Assembly (NCBI GenBank): GCA_020635395.1
Contig: JACJZV010000003.1
Location: 186,001 to 250,000 of the forward strand
Length of the DNA: 64,000 bases
Direction: 5' to 3'
Source of the DNA: Flavobacteriales bacterium
GTDB lineage: Bacteria; Bacteroidota; Bacteroidia; NS11-12g; UBA9320
The notes under the pieces were generated by a model, which made no database searches, was not told the DNA's origin, and saw only the letters and a list, made by a program, of their open reading frames with translations. Shown one piece after another: positions 44,119 to 53,885 of the stretch. The position numbers and the translations under genes were made by a program. Every line of letters begins with the position of its first letter. The first letter of the stretch is position 1.

Positions 44119-47100
44119 TTACCTCACCACATGAATTAAACCATTTACACTAATAAACTTGCCGTTTTCTGTGGTGATAAATCGCATGGTGTACATGTAA
44201 ACACCCGGAGGAACAGGTTTGTCGTTGTAGCTTCCATTCCAAGCAGTGTTAGCATCTTCGGTGGCAAAAAGCTCTTCTCCCCAGCGGTTGTAAATAGATA
44301 AGCTATACTTTTCGAAATTTACCAGTGTGGGTTTAAACTCATCATTCAATCCATCATTGTTTGGACTAAAAGAAGTTGGTATGTGATAAAAACTCACACA
44401 TTTATCACTAATAAAATAATCATCGCCAGCCTCGCAGCCATCCGCATTGGTGACTATAACCGAATAGGTAATCTGGTCTTTGGCAACAATTTTTTGAGTA
44501 GTTTCGCCATAAGGCATCCACAAATATTCCAATCCAGGGTTTCCGGCATCTAAAGTCAATGCAAAATTTCCACACAATATAGTGTCGGATCCCAAGTTAA
44601 CGACGGGAACCACAGAAACTCTAAAATTGATGGTATCAGAAGCAGTTCCGCAATAGTTCGAAATTTGCACCCAATGATTTCCTTCTGCACTAATTTGTTC
44701 AGCTTTTGCAGTACCCCCACTCGACCAAAGATATTTCTCTTCGTTGTTAGGCAATCCAACCGAATAAGTAATCGGTTTGAGTTTGGACGAGCCACAAAAC
44801 ACCATGTCGTCGCCCAAATCTACTGCCGGAGTTTGCAGAAGTTTATAGATAACTTCGTCAGAAGCTGTTCCGCATCTGTTTGACAAAACAACACGGTATG
44901 TTCCTGCCTTTGTGGCCGTAAAGGTTGGTGTTGTAGTTCCATCCTGCCACTCATATTTCATTTCGTCATCGGCATCCTTCACATTCAAATCCACCTTCAT
45001 TTTGTCACAAAAGGTTTCATCTGTCGGAAGCTTTACAGTTGGTGTTTTTTTCAAAATAATATTCCATGAGGATGAGTCAATCCCACATTTATTTTGAATG
45101 TAACCAACATACAATCCTTCTTTGTTTACATTCAAAATGGAACTGTTAGAAACACCCCCAAGCCAAGAATATTTTTCTTGATTATTGGCTTTTGTATTGG
45201 GCAAATTAAGAGTTTGAGCCACTTTATCGCAGGCATAAATGGTGTCTAATTTTCCCTGATTTGGGGTAAATATTGTGCTGAGTTTGATTGAATCTTTTGC
45301 AACACCACAACTATTTTCAACCATTACCAAATAAAAATCCGGTGCAGAGGGAATAAACGAATCCGAATCGCTGTAAAGCAAGGTTTCGCCAATATCAGTC
45401 CATCGTGTTGTTTCCAAATTCTGCTTATTTCCGGCCTTTAGCACAAAGTTTTTAATAGAATCACAAAACACCGAATCGTTTGGCAAGGAGACCGTTGGAG
45501 TAGTGTATAGTTTAACCGTGGTAAAACTGCTGTCTATTCCACAATAATTGGATAAAACTACTTTGTAGAAACCCGTATCAGTTACCGAAATAGTTTGGGT
45601 AGAATCGCCGGTGTTCCATCTGTAAACCATTTCAACGTTTTCATTTTCGGCATCTAAAATGAGGTTAATACTATCGCAAGCGTGTGTTTCGGTGGGAAAC
45701 GACAAATTAGCCGATTTAAGAAACTTTAGGTTTAATGTATCCGTTTTTGTACCACAATGGGGTGTCATCACGTCCACATAATACTTTCCGGGTGTATTCA
45801 CCCAAATGGTTTGGGTTTTTGCACCATTTTGCCACTTATACGTACGGTAAATCGTATCGTTTTTAGCATTGAGAAGTAGGGTTGGAAAAACATCACAGTA
45901 GGTTGTATCATTATCAAAAATGGGCACTTTCGGACTATGCTCAAGAGCTATGTGAATGGTGTCGTGTACGGTATCGCAGCCATAAGTAGCTCTTACCCAA
46001 AATGTCCCGCTATCTTCTACTATGTTATATCGTTTTGTGGTACCATCACTCCACAAAAAGTCGGCACCTTGATTTTGAGCATCAAAGATTTCAAAAACCT
46101 TGTCGCACTCCACAATAGAATCTTGAAGTCCCAAAGCAATAGGTTCGGTGTAAAGTGTGTCGCGAAATTTGGTAACAAAACCATTCCAATAGTTTCCTGA
46201 AGTTGGCAAAGAATCTCTGTATGAACCCGCAGTGGTTGGATATCCTCCTTGATATGAAACTCCGCCAAACAAAATAAAACTTACACATCCCACTTTTTTG
46301 GCTCTAATGCCCCCGGGAAATTCTCCCCCATTCCCACCAAAAAAAGTTCCGTATTTGAGTTCTGTTGCATCATACGATAACTTTGAAATGGTTAATTTTC
46401 CTGTATATGAAAATGTCGAAATATTTGAGGTTTGCAGAGCATCGGAGGTTAACGGAAAATTGGTCGATTTGGAAGTTGCTGCTATAATCGCTTCTTCTTT
46501 CACGTTGGCTGTAATGCTTGCCGATTCGAACCAATAGCTGTATGGGCTATGACCATCATCGCCTGAGCCACCTAAATACGTGCTGTACCTAAAGTTGGTT
46601 CCGGCACTAATAAGTTTTACCACCACAATATCATATCCTCCGGCATTCTTTTTTTGATAGGCATTTTTAGATACCGGAAAATTGCTTGAATTGGAGTTAC
46701 CAACGAGGTAAGGTTCTCCTCCCGCATTTGCAAAAATTCCTTCAAAAGACTCATCTCCTGTTCCACCCATTAATTTTGAATATTCCACACTATTACCACT
46801 GGGCTTGAATTTTATAAAAAATCCATCTCGCTCCCCCTTTATATAGGTATTGAAAACCGGGGCACCGGGAGTGGTTTTGAAATTTCCAGAACTTGAAGAC
46901 CCAACCACATATATTTCTCCTCCATCGGCCACAAAAACATCTTTGGCCACATCATTTCCATCTCCGCCTATATATGTTGAAAAAACAAGTGACGAACCAT
47001 CAGCACTCAAACAAGTCAAAAAACCATCCCCTCTTTCATAATAGTAATATCCAGTAGTGGTGGCATCTCCTCCATAAGTTGATTGATAGCACCCCGCAGT

Positions 47101-48420
47101 AACCGGGAAATCCTGAGAGGTGGTGTTACCCACCAGATAGACCTTTCCGTTCGGTGTTACCTGCATTCCTCGTATCCAATCCCAAGTTGAACTACTTGTT
47201 CTTCCTGATAAATAGGTCGAATAAATCAACGAATCACCTTTGTCTGATAATTTTGTAACAAAGCCTTGCCAACAACCGGAGCAGGTTCTTCCACCCTCGT
47301 CATACGCACCGGATGTTGTCGGAAAACCAGCTCCCCAAGCAATTCCGGATATTACAGCCTCGTGGGTGGAACTCACAGATAGATTCATGCTATATCCTTG
47401 ACCGATAAAAGTAAAATACTCTAAACTATCGCCATCGGCAGTTATTTTTGCTATAAAGGCTCTATACGAGTTGCCGGAAGTTGTAGTGTCCCAGCCGCCC
47501 AATCGGCTTTCGAATTTTTGATTCCATGACATTCCCGTCACGTACACAAAATTTTCATCATCTATGTCAACATCTAAAATATAGTTGTATCCCCAAAATG
47601 ACCCAATGGTTTCACCATAAAAATACGTACTCCAATCAACATATATTGGGTCGATAATTAATTCATATTCAGGATTGTAATTGCCAATTATTTCAAACCC
47701 ACAGGTATTATTGTTTACAGCATACCGAACATTTACCTCTATTTTTTGGCCATCAATAATTTGGTATGAGTAGGGTTTATCTTCTTTAAAAAATCCCCAA
47801 TCGGTATCTAAAATCAATTCGCCTGATTCAGATATTTTAAGATTTCGTATGCCATCATACCGCATTTTTATCTCCTCAAGGCAGGCTCCCGGTTTTATGA
47901 TAAAATCATATTTTAGTTCCCCATTCTTCGAACTATAGAATTTTAAATCGGTGTTTTTGTATATGTTGGAGTAAAGCAATTGGCCGTATTCAGAAAGTTT
48001 GACAGAACCATTGTTTTTTGAGCCTATAAAATTTTTGTTGTTTTGTTGCAAGTCAGAAGGAGTGATTTCGCTGGTATTCGAACCATCAAAAATCAAAGCC
48101 CAATTCAAAAAAGATCCTTTTAACTCAAATGGATTTTCAGAGCTATAAGTGGTGTTCAATTCTTTACGAAGTGAAAACAAAACTTTATCCTGATAAAAAG
48201 ATGCTGATGCACCGTTTCCATTGGTTTGAAACAAAACTCCATCATCCCATTGACCGGAATTGCCCATAAACAACTGGTTTTGCCCAACCAACAGTGAGTT
48301 CAACTTTTGGTTATAAAACTGATTTTCCTTCGCACTATCAGCGTTAGTGGCCAGCACCAAACCAAAGCATAAAAAGGAAATCATGGATAGGGAAAAACGT
48401 TTGTACGAGCTACAATACAT
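44119..48420 (-). CDS. Giant secreted SBBP-propeller/Ig-like protein with T9SS type B C-terminus
   Basis: About 1433 residues. Signal peptide from ATG 48420 ('SLSMISFLCFGLVLATNADS'); the twelve-codon longer frame runs back through the promoter box, so 48420 is preferred. The N-terminal ~230 residues are the conserved pre-propeller module ('FMGNSGQWDDGVLFQTNGNG', 'YDFIIKPGACLEEIKMRYDG'). SBBP repeats (~250-720: 'YSTYLSGRTSS', 'FSTYIGGDGNDVAKDV', 'YSTYLGGSGDDGHSP') form a propeller, followed by about eight ~75-residue repeats with 'CD...L.LDA.N....Y.W..G.....V...G.Y.V...N.CG'. Ends with a type B domain ('IPTSFSPNNDGLNDEF', 'SIYNRWGEELF', 'GVYMYTMRF'). Probably a surface filament or adhesin. Confidence 0.85.
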   Translation of the reverse strand: MYCSSYKRFSLSMISFLCFGLVLATNADSAKENQFYNQKLNSLLVGQNQLFMGNSGQWDDGVLFQTNGNGASASFYQDKVLFSLRKELNTTYSSENPFELKGSFLNWALIFDGSNTSEITPSDLQQNNKNFIGSKNNGSVKLSEYGQLLYSNIYKNTDLKFYSSKNGELKYDFIIKPGACLEEIKMRYDGIRNLKISESGELILDTDWGFFKEDKPYSYQIIDGQKIEVNVRYAVNNNTCGFEIIGNYNPEYELIIDPIYVDWSTYFYGETIGSFWGYNYILDVDIDDENFVYVTGMSWNQKFESRLGGWDTTTSGNSYRAFIAKITADGDSLEYFTFIGQGYSMNLSVSSTHEAVISGIAWGAGFPTTSGAYDEGGRTCSGCWQGFVTKLSDKGDSLIYSTYLSGRTSSSTWDWIRGMQVTPNGKVYLVGNTTSQDFPVTAGCYQSTYGGDATTTGYYYYERGDGFLTCLSADGSSLVFSTYIGGDGNDVAKDVFVADGGEIYVVGSSSSGNFKTTPGAPVFNTYIKGERDGFFIKFKPSGNSVEYSKLMGGTGDESFEGIFANAGGEPYLVGNSNSSNFPVSKNAYQKKNAGGYDIVVVKLISAGTNFRYSTYLGGSGDDGHSPYSYWFESASITANVKEEAIIAATSKSTNFPLTSDALQTSNISTFSYTGKLTISKLSYDATELKYGTFFGGNGGEFPGGIRAKKVGCVSFILFGGVSYQGGYPTTAGSYRDSLPTSGNYWNGFVTKFRDTLYTEPIALGLQDSIVECDKVFEIFDAQNQGADFLWSDGTTKRYNIVEDSGTFWVRATYGCDTVHDTIHIALEHSPKVPIFDNDTTYCDVFPTLLLNAKNDTIYRTYKWQNGAKTQTIWVNTPGKYYVDVMTPHCGTKTDTLNLKFLKSANLSFPTETHACDSINLILDAENENVEMVYRWNTGDSTQTISVTDTGFYKVVLSNYCGIDSSFTTVKLYTTPTVSLPNDSVFCDSIKNFVLKAGNKQNLETTRWTDIGETLLYSDSDSFIPSAPDFYLVMVENSCGVAKDSIKLSTIFTPNQGKLDTIYACDKVAQTLNLPNTKANNQEKYSWLGGVSNSSILNVNKEGLYVGYIQNKCGIDSSSWNIILKKTPTVKLPTDETFCDKMKVDLNVKDADDEMKYEWQDGTTTPTFTATKAGTYRVVLSNRCGTASDEVIYKLLQTPAVDLGDDMVFCGSSKLKPITYSVGLPNNEEKYLWSSGGTAKAEQISAEGNHWVQISNYCGTASDTINFRVSVVPVVNLGSDTILCGNFALTLDAGNPGLEYLWMPYGETTQKIVAKDQITYSVIVTNADGCEAGDDYFISDKCVSFYHIPTSFSPNNDGLNDEFKPTLVNFEKYSLSIYNRWGEELFATEDANTAWNGSYNDKPVPPGVYMYTMRFITTENGKFISVNGLIHVVR

Positions 48421-48424
48421 GGCC

Positions 48425-48456
48425 CAAAGATAACATTTTGTTATTAAAATTGCCAA
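48425..48456 (-). promoter_or_regulatory. Promoter of the giant propeller protein gene
   Basis: Minus strand TTG (48454-48456), 21 nt spacer, TATCTTTG (48425-48432), then only GGCC before the ATG at 48420; predicts a leaderless mRNA. Confidence 0.55.
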
Positions 48457-48554
48457 TCAAATTTTCAAAATGAAATTGTTGCCAATTTGATTACTCCTGC
48501 ATGAAAATTTTAATGTGAAAAATAGTTCCTAAATTGCCCCAAAAATGAGTTTCG

Positions 48555-50057
48555 TTGAAACAATTTATTAAACAACATTTATATAAAATCATTGGCATTC
48601 TTTTGTTTGTTGCCGCTTTGGTTATTTATCAACCGTATGTTTCTGATTTGCCAAGAGGATTGCACAACTGGGCACAAGCCGATAGATATTCGGTGGCAAA
48701 AATGTATGAAACCAATGGTAACTTTTTTGAACCCAGAACACACAATTTGATGACCGACGATGGCCGATGTGGCCTTGAATTTCCCATTATCCAATACCTT
48801 TCCGGCAGACTCAGCCACTTTACCAACATCCCACTTACCGCGGTTTACAGACTTTTTAGTTTTTTGCTGTTGTTTGGTGGATTCCTTTTTTTTGCAAGTC
48901 AATTTACTCTCTTAGCCGAGTTCGGAGTTGCAATGTCATTGCTTTTTTCTCCGGTGTTATTTTTTTATGGATTTAATTTTAACCCTGATACTTCCGGCCT
49001 GGCATTGGTGCTTTTTTCATTGGCATTTGTGCTCAAGTTTGAAAAAACTGGAACGCCAAAACACGTGTACTTTTCCATTCTATTGGCCGCACTTGCCGCT
49101 CTAATCAAGACTTCGTGCGGGGTTTACTTTATTGCTTTAACGGGTGCTTATGGACTCTACTTAATTGAGCAAAAAAAGCACTTTGACCTACTAAAACTAA
49201 CGGCAACTTTTGTGGCTTTGACTGCCGTTATAGCTCTTTACGACTACTTTTACTTTCATAAATTCAACAAAGACAATTGGTCTATCGTTTTTATGTCGAG
49301 CAGTCAGCCCGTAAAAAATAAAGCTGATTTAATTGGCGTTTGGAAAGCCATTAAATTTTGGTTTGGGCAGTATATTACTTGGTCGCAGGCTGCCATCATT
49401 TGCATCACTTTTCTGTTTGGTTTTAGTATGAAACAAAAGAAAAAAACGGCCATTCTGGGTAAATTGCTTTGGATTTTTGCATTGGGTTTAATCGGTTTTT
49501 TAAAAATGATGGGCAAACAGTTTATAGACCACGACTATTATTACATCTCTACCTTTGTGCCTTTGGCAGCCATTTTAATTTCTTTTGTGATTTATCAAAC
49601 CCAGTCATTTTCAATTAATAAAAACTACGTAACGCTTGGTATCTGGATTTTGTTAATTAGCAGTTTTGTTGTGTCTGCTCAAAGTTTTAAAATTAGGATG
49701 TCAGATACATTTGTATGGAAAAATAAATCAATTGATAGCCAAACCGATTGGATGCAAAATGGTGCAGAAATTTTAGACGAAATTGGTATTGACTTAAATA
49801 AGAAAATTTTTGCTTTATATGCCTCGGCTCCAAACACTGCTCTAGTCTATTTTGATAGAAGAGGTCGAACCTTTAACTTTGAAGAGATGACCCGTCCACC
49901 CAGCAACATGGACTATTGGTTTGATAGAATAAAACCTGATTTTATTATCTGCCCGAGGTTTGTCGCAGATAAATTTAAAACCGACCAAAGCAAACTATAC
50001 GGCAATGTAGTGCTTTTTGCAAAGCGACCCAATTTTTATATTTATAAACCAATTTAG
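48555..50057 (+). CDS. GT-C-fold membrane glycosyltransferase-like protein
   Basis: 500 residues with about eleven membrane helices. The first periplasmic loop 'LPRGLHNWAQADRYSVAKMY' carries the Asp expected of GT-C (ArnT/PMT-like) enzymes, and 'KTSCGVYFIALTGAYGLYLI' and 'MMGKQFIDHDYYYISTFVPL' follow in later helices; the soluble C-terminal ~110 residues resemble the family's periplasmic tail. Likely transfers a sugar from a polyprenyl-phosphate donor; substrates unknown. No ATG is available before the first helix: an in-frame TGA sits three codons upstream of TTG 48555, which is taken as start. Followed after 4 nt by a MmcQ/YjbR gene. Confidence 0.75.
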   Translation: MKQFIKQHLYKIIGILLFVAALVIYQPYVSDLPRGLHNWAQADRYSVAKMYETNGNFFEPRTHNLMTDDGRCGLEFPIIQYLSGRLSHFTNIPLTAVYRLFSFLLLFGGFLFFASQFTLLAEFGVAMSLLFSPVLFFYGFNFNPDTSGLALVLFSLAFVLKFEKTGTPKHVYFSILLAALAALIKTSCGVYFIALTGAYGLYLIEQKKHFDLLKLTATFVALTAVIALYDYFYFHKFNKDNWSIVFMSSSQPVKNKADLIGVWKAIKFWFGQYITWSQAAIICITFLFGFSMKQKKKTAILGKLLWIFALGLIGFLKMMGKQFIDHDYYYISTFVPLAAILISFVIYQTQSFSINKNYVTLGIWILLISSFVVSAQSFKIRMSDTFVWKNKSIDSQTDWMQNGAEILDEIGIDLNKKIFALYASAPNTALVYFDRRGRTFNFEEMTRPPSNMDYWFDRIKPDFIICPRFVADKFKTDQSKLYGNVVLFAKRPNFYIYKPI

Positions 50058-50061
50058 AAAA

Positions 50062-50415
50062 ATGGATTTAGAAAAATTCAGAGAATATTGCCTATCAAAA
50101 CCCTTTACCACCGAAGGTTTTCCATTCGATCAAAGCACTATTGTTTTTAAGGTGATGGACAAAATGTTTGCACTTACTAACATTGACCATTTTGAAAGCA
50201 TCAACCTGAAATGCGACCCCGAAAGAGCCATTTTGCTCAGGGAAGAATATCCGCAAATAACACCCGGCTATCACATGAATAAAAAGCATTGGAACACGGT
50301 AATGCAACAAGATTTATCAACCAAAATGTTAATAGAACTTATCGACCACAGTTTTGAAATGGTGGTTAATTCCCTGCCAAAATCAAAACAAAACGAAATA
50401 AAAAAGGGACTTTAA
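50062..50415 (+). CDS. MmcQ/YjbR family protein
   Basis: 117 residues, normal for the family. DNA-binding-like CyaY fold: 'FREYCLSKPFTTEGFPFDQS', 'VFKVMDKMFALTNIDH', 'INLKCDPERAILLREEYP', 'PGYHMNKKHWNTVMQQD', and the helical 'LIELIDHSFEMVVNSLPK'. The function of the family is not established. Start at ATG 50062; fifteen in-frame codons upstream lie inside the preceding gene and are not conserved. Its stop codon forms part of a hairpin. Confidence 0.88.
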   Translation: MDLEKFREYCLSKPFTTEGFPFDQSTIVFKVMDKMFALTNIDHFESINLKCDPERAILLREEYPQITPGYHMNKKHWNTVMQQDLSTKMLIELIDHSFEMVVNSLPKSKQNEIKKGL

Positions 50416-50422
50416 AAGTCCC
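50406..50422 (+). terminator. Hairpin overlapping the MmcQ stop codon
   Basis: Inverted repeat GGGACTTT-A-AAAGTCCC, in practice a stem of about 6-7 bp with a small loop. The T-run after it is weak, and an A-run precedes it, so it may terminate both convergent transcripts inefficiently. Confidence 0.4.
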
Positions 50423-50448
50423 CTTATCAAATTAAAATCGATTAAATC

Positions 50449-51369
50449 TTATTGTAAAATCACACCGTTGATAATGTGAATAACACCATTGGTGGAATAA
50501 ATGTCTTGCTGAATCACATCGATGGTGCCGTTTATTTTTATGCTTCCACCCGAATTAGTAGCCACCATATCATCACCTTCTGTGGTTATTGTTCCGGTTA
50601 AACCAGAAGATGCTACTGTTTCATCATAAATCATGGTATTGTTCAAAATGCTTCTTCGCATTGATGCAGATAGGCCACCCATTGTAATCTGACTTTGTGT
50701 TTTTAAAAACTCTACCAATTCCGTTTCGTTTATAGCAAACACCGTGTTGTCGGTTTCCAAACTCAGTTGTGTTTTGATTGCTCCATCCAAAATAATTCCT
50801 GAATAATAATTTTTTAAATTCGGGTTTGTTTGAATGGTTTCGAGCAAGGTCAAGGGTCTAAGGTTTTTCTCGAGCTCATAAATTACGCCATTGGTTGCAT
50901 CAAATTTGTTGAACGAAGCGAGTCCGTTGAAATATGGTGTTTCATTTACAACTTCGGTATAAATAGACAATTTTTCGCCATTCAAACCTTCGTTTGCTTC
51001 GCTCGAAACGTATCCTTTGTTTGTAAAATCCGATGGATTCTTTTTTCCGGCAATAAGGTGCAATTTTACAAATGATTTTACTTCATCGTCAGTCATTGCT
51101 GTAAAATCAATACCGTTATCTTGCAACAGCAAATCACTCACGGCCAACAAGGTATAGTTAGAAGCTGTGCTGGACAAACTGCCGCTCAAACCCGCTCTAT
51201 CAATGGCCGAAATAAACATTGAGAACTTTCCGCTACTTGTTAAACTTTGCGAAATAGATTCTGTCGGCTGATTGTCGTCTGTTCCTTCATCAGGTTTGCA
51301 AGCATTCAGGTTTAGAACGATTACAAAAGCCACAAGGGATTTCAATAAAAGAGTAAATTTAGATGTCAT
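50449..51369 (-). CDS. Fasciclin (FAS1) domain lipoprotein
   Basis: 306 residues. Lipobox 'VLNLNAC|KPDEG' and an acidic linker. Two FAS1 domains: residues ~37-170 ('FSMFISAIDRAGLSGSL', 'YTLLAVSDLLLQDNG', 'FVKLHLIAGKKNPSD') and ~175-306 ('TVFAINETELVEFLKTQ', 'RRSILNNTMIYDETVAS', 'IDVIQQDIYSTNGVIHIING'). FAS1 domains mediate adhesion or protein-protein contacts. Expected in the outer membrane; the acidic +2 region may favour surface exposure. Convergent with the MmcQ gene; monocistronic. Confidence 0.88.
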   Translation of the reverse strand: MTSKFTLLLKSLVAFVIVLNLNACKPDEGTDDNQPTESISQSLTSSGKFSMFISAIDRAGLSGSLSSTASNYTLLAVSDLLLQDNGIDFTAMTDDEVKSFVKLHLIAGKKNPSDFTNKGYVSSEANEGLNGEKLSIYTEVVNETPYFNGLASFNKFDATNGVIYELEKNLRPLTLLETIQTNPNLKNYYSGIILDGAIKTQLSLETDNTVFAINETELVEFLKTQSQITMGGLSASMRRSILNNTMIYDETVASSGLTGTITTEGDDMVATNSGGSIKINGTIDVIQQDIYSTNGVIHIINGVILQ

Positions 51370-51414
51370 AGTAACAATTTTTGGTAAATCTACACAAAAA
51401 AATGTATTGACAAA

Positions 51415-52581
51415 TTACTTTTCCATTTTTCTGACATAAGCATAAAACATACTGTCTGATTGGTGCCGACTGCCGTCTATATAGCCAATTTCTATAATTT
51501 CTGACTTTTGCTGTTTTACAAACTCATTAACAATATCTTCATTTTCCATGGCATATACCGAACAAGTTGAATAAAGCAATACTCCGCCCGGTTTTAAAAA
51601 TTGCCAACTATTTCGCAATATTCTTTTCTGCAATTCGGCATATTTCTCAATATCACCCAAAAAACAATATTTAAATTCCGGATTCCTATTCCATGTACCC
51701 GAACCTGTGCACGGCACGTCTGCCACAATAAAATCAAAAAAATTCTTACCTATTTTTTTTTCTGGAAATAGCAGTTCTTTTTTTTCTTCTGAAATGTCGC
51801 ATACCAACGTGGAGCGGCAATGCTTCAATCTGGCCGTTCGCTCCATAAAATTCTGCAAGATAGAGGTGCGAATATCGGTGGCATATACCTTAACATTGTC
51901 TTTATTTTCGAGGATAAATAACGATTTACCACCCGACCCTGAACAACAATCCCAAAGGGTAGAAAATGAAAAATTTAAGGCTTTCGCCAAAACAGTTTGA
52001 GAGCTAAAATCCTGAACTTCTAAAATTGATTCAAAACCACTCAAATTTGTAGAGTAGCTCAAATTTATGGGGGCATTAATATCCTGTTTGCCGATTAACT
52101 CCAATGCCTTCGTGGGTAGTTTTTGTTTTTTATTTTTTACTCTAACCCAGAGTTTTGGCTGGGAAAGTACATACTCAAAAAAAACTTCTTTGTCTAATTG
52201 GATAGATATTGAATCAAAAAAAGGGAAAATATCAACCAGTTTCCAATCGAATTGTTGCTCAATAAATTGCCATTTTTGGGAAGTCTCAAGATGAATTATT
52301 TCTTCAAGCAACGCATCACTTACCAATTTTTTTTCGGGTTGATTGAGGAGCGTATATGCCCAAATAATTTGGTCTCTTTTTTCGAGAAAAAGAAATGAAA
52401 AACCCAAACGAAACCAACAAAAACACAACTCCCTGATGACTTTTCTATCGCGGCTTCCAAACTTTTTGTGCCGTTTTAAATATTGATTGATGGTAAAGGA
52501 AAATGATTTTCCTTTTTGGTGTTCACACAAACATTCGTATGCAAAATCAACGTGTCGTTGAAAAATGGCTTCGTAGTTCAT
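51415..52581 (-). CDS. RsmB/NOP2-family RNA m5C methyltransferase
   Basis: 388 residues. SAM-dependent cytosine-5 methyltransferase acting on rRNA. The N-terminal NusB-like helical region ('FQRHVDFAYECLCEHQKGKS', 'RDRKVIRELCFCWFRLG') is followed by the Rossmann domain: motif I 'LWDCCSGSGGKSLF' (~213), motif IV 'VADVPCTGSGTWNRNPE' with the catalytic-release Cys, and motif VI 'LLYSTCSVYAMENED' with the nucleophile Cys. Which cytosine it modifies cannot be told. The start overlaps the stop of the upstream binding-fold lipoprotein gene by 4 nt. Confidence 0.9.
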   Translation of the reverse strand: MNYEAIFQRHVDFAYECLCEHQKGKSFSFTINQYLKRHKKFGSRDRKVIRELCFCWFRLGFSFLFLEKRDQIIWAYTLLNQPEKKLVSDALLEEIIHLETSQKWQFIEQQFDWKLVDIFPFFDSISIQLDKEVFFEYVLSQPKLWVRVKNKKQKLPTKALELIGKQDINAPINLSYSTNLSGFESILEVQDFSSQTVLAKALNFSFSTLWDCCSGSGGKSLFILENKDNVKVYATDIRTSILQNFMERTARLKHCRSTLVCDISEEKKELLFPEKKIGKNFFDFIVADVPCTGSGTWNRNPEFKYCFLGDIEKYAELQKRILRNSWQFLKPGGVLLYSTCSVYAMENEDIVNEFVKQQKSEIIEIGYIDGSRHQSDSMFYAYVRKMEK

Positions 52582-53885
52582 TCAGCGGCTTTCAGCTGAT
52601 AATCTTCAAATTTCAGGATAAAAACATTTTCATTCTGATTACAGCCATTTTCAAACCGATATTTAAAATTAGAACTCAAATAGCGAAATTCTTTACCGTC
52701 AATAAACGTTGGGAACTGACTGCCAAAAGCCATTAAAAATTCCCCTGCAAATTTCATTTGATCATATCCCAAATAGGAGTAAACACCTGGGTCTTCCCTG
52801 TACTGCAATCTAAAGTTTTGTCGAAAATTGATAACAGCATTGCTCGAATCGTTTACAAAATCGGATGCTACCAAATGCACATGTGTTTTATCCCAAAAAT
52901 TGTAATCATTATCCATAAAATCTGACCAGGCATTAAAACCAAAAACAGCTACATCTCTTCGGGTTTGATAAATGCTACCTAAGGTGGTATTAACCACCGA
53001 AGGGGTATATGACAGAACGAAAACCACCGTTTTTTTGTCTTTCAAAAGCATATTGCCCCACGATGTTTTTCCGTATGTTGTAGAAGTAATATTGCTAATG
53101 CCGGCAGAGCGAAGTTTTGCTTTTAATATTGTTTCATACTCTATGTTCATGGCCTTCCCATCTGTTAAAATAACAACCGGGCTATTTGCAAACTTTTTCT
53201 TTACATATTCGGCAGATCGCTGAGCTTTATTATCGTTATTGGGCGTAGTGCAATAAAGTATTTGGTTGGCAATCTTTTGTGTTTCGATGGTGGTAAACGG
53301 CGAAAAAACAGGAATACTGTTTTTTAAACCGAAATCGGCAACCGAGGTAATCATTTCTTCGCCTATAGGGCCAATAATTAAATCCATGTTTTTCATGTTG
53401 GGATTGGCCAAAATAGTTTTCAGTTTGTCGGCATTGTTTTCGTTGTCAAAAACGTGAAGTTTTAATTTCAATCCATCACGCTCTAATGCCGAGAGTGCCA
53501 TTTTAAACCCTTGATAATATTGCACCATAATGGTTGAAATCTGCCTGTTGGCGGCATCGTCTGTATGATAAAAAAAAGGTAAAATTAATGCAGCGTTAAA
53601 CTCGGTTTTGTGCGGTTCAACCTGATATTTTTCTCCAAAAAAATCAATCGTTACTGTTTTTTTCGCTTCTGATTCAATGGTCTTTTTGGTTTCTGGAGTT
53701 TTGGTTTCTGTTGATGTTTTTTCCTGTTTTGCGGGAATTTCATTTTCAGAAACTACCACATCTTCTTTCTCATTAGACCGAGAAATGGTTTTAAAGGCAT
53801 TGCACGAAATCAGCAATAAAGCGGCAATAAATGCCAAAAATTTATTCCCACTCAATTGTTGCCGGAGGTTTTGAACTAATATCAT
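52578..53885 (-). CDS. Periplasmic-binding-fold lipoprotein (LivJ/LpoA-like)
   Basis: 435 residues. Lipobox 'AALLLISC|NAF', a long Lys/Glu/Thr-rich linker (~35-85), and a type 1 periplasmic binding fold (~95-435): 'FNAALILPFFYHTDD', 'YYQGFKMALSALERDG', 'MDLIIGPIGEEMITSVADFG', 'IPVFSPFTT', 'RDVAVFGFNAWSDF'. Not part of an ABC transporter here; related envelope proteins such as LpoA regulate peptidoglycan synthesis, but the role in this phylum is unknown. LysM repeats are absent. The ATG at 53885 lies 44 nt inside the end of guaA, an unusually long overlap; an internal TTG after the guaA stop is the alternative. Confidence 0.8.
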   Translation of the reverse strand: MILVQNLRQQLSGNKFLAFIAALLLISCNAFKTISRSNEKEDVVVSENEIPAKQEKTSTETKTPETKKTIESEAKKTVTIDFFGEKYQVEPHKTEFNAALILPFFYHTDDAANRQISTIMVQYYQGFKMALSALERDGLKLKLHVFDNENNADKLKTILANPNMKNMDLIIGPIGEEMITSVADFGLKNSIPVFSPFTTIETQKIANQILYCTTPNNDNKAQRSAEYVKKKFANSPVVILTDGKAMNIEYETILKAKLRSAGISNITSTTYGKTSWGNMLLKDKKTVVFVLSYTPSVVNTTLGSIYQTRRDVAVFGFNAWSDFMDNDYNFWDKTHVHLVASDFVNDSSNAVINFRQNFRLQYREDPGVYSYLGYDQMKFAGEFLMAFGSQFPTFIDGKEFRYLSSNFKYRFENGCNQNENVFILKFEDYQLKAAE

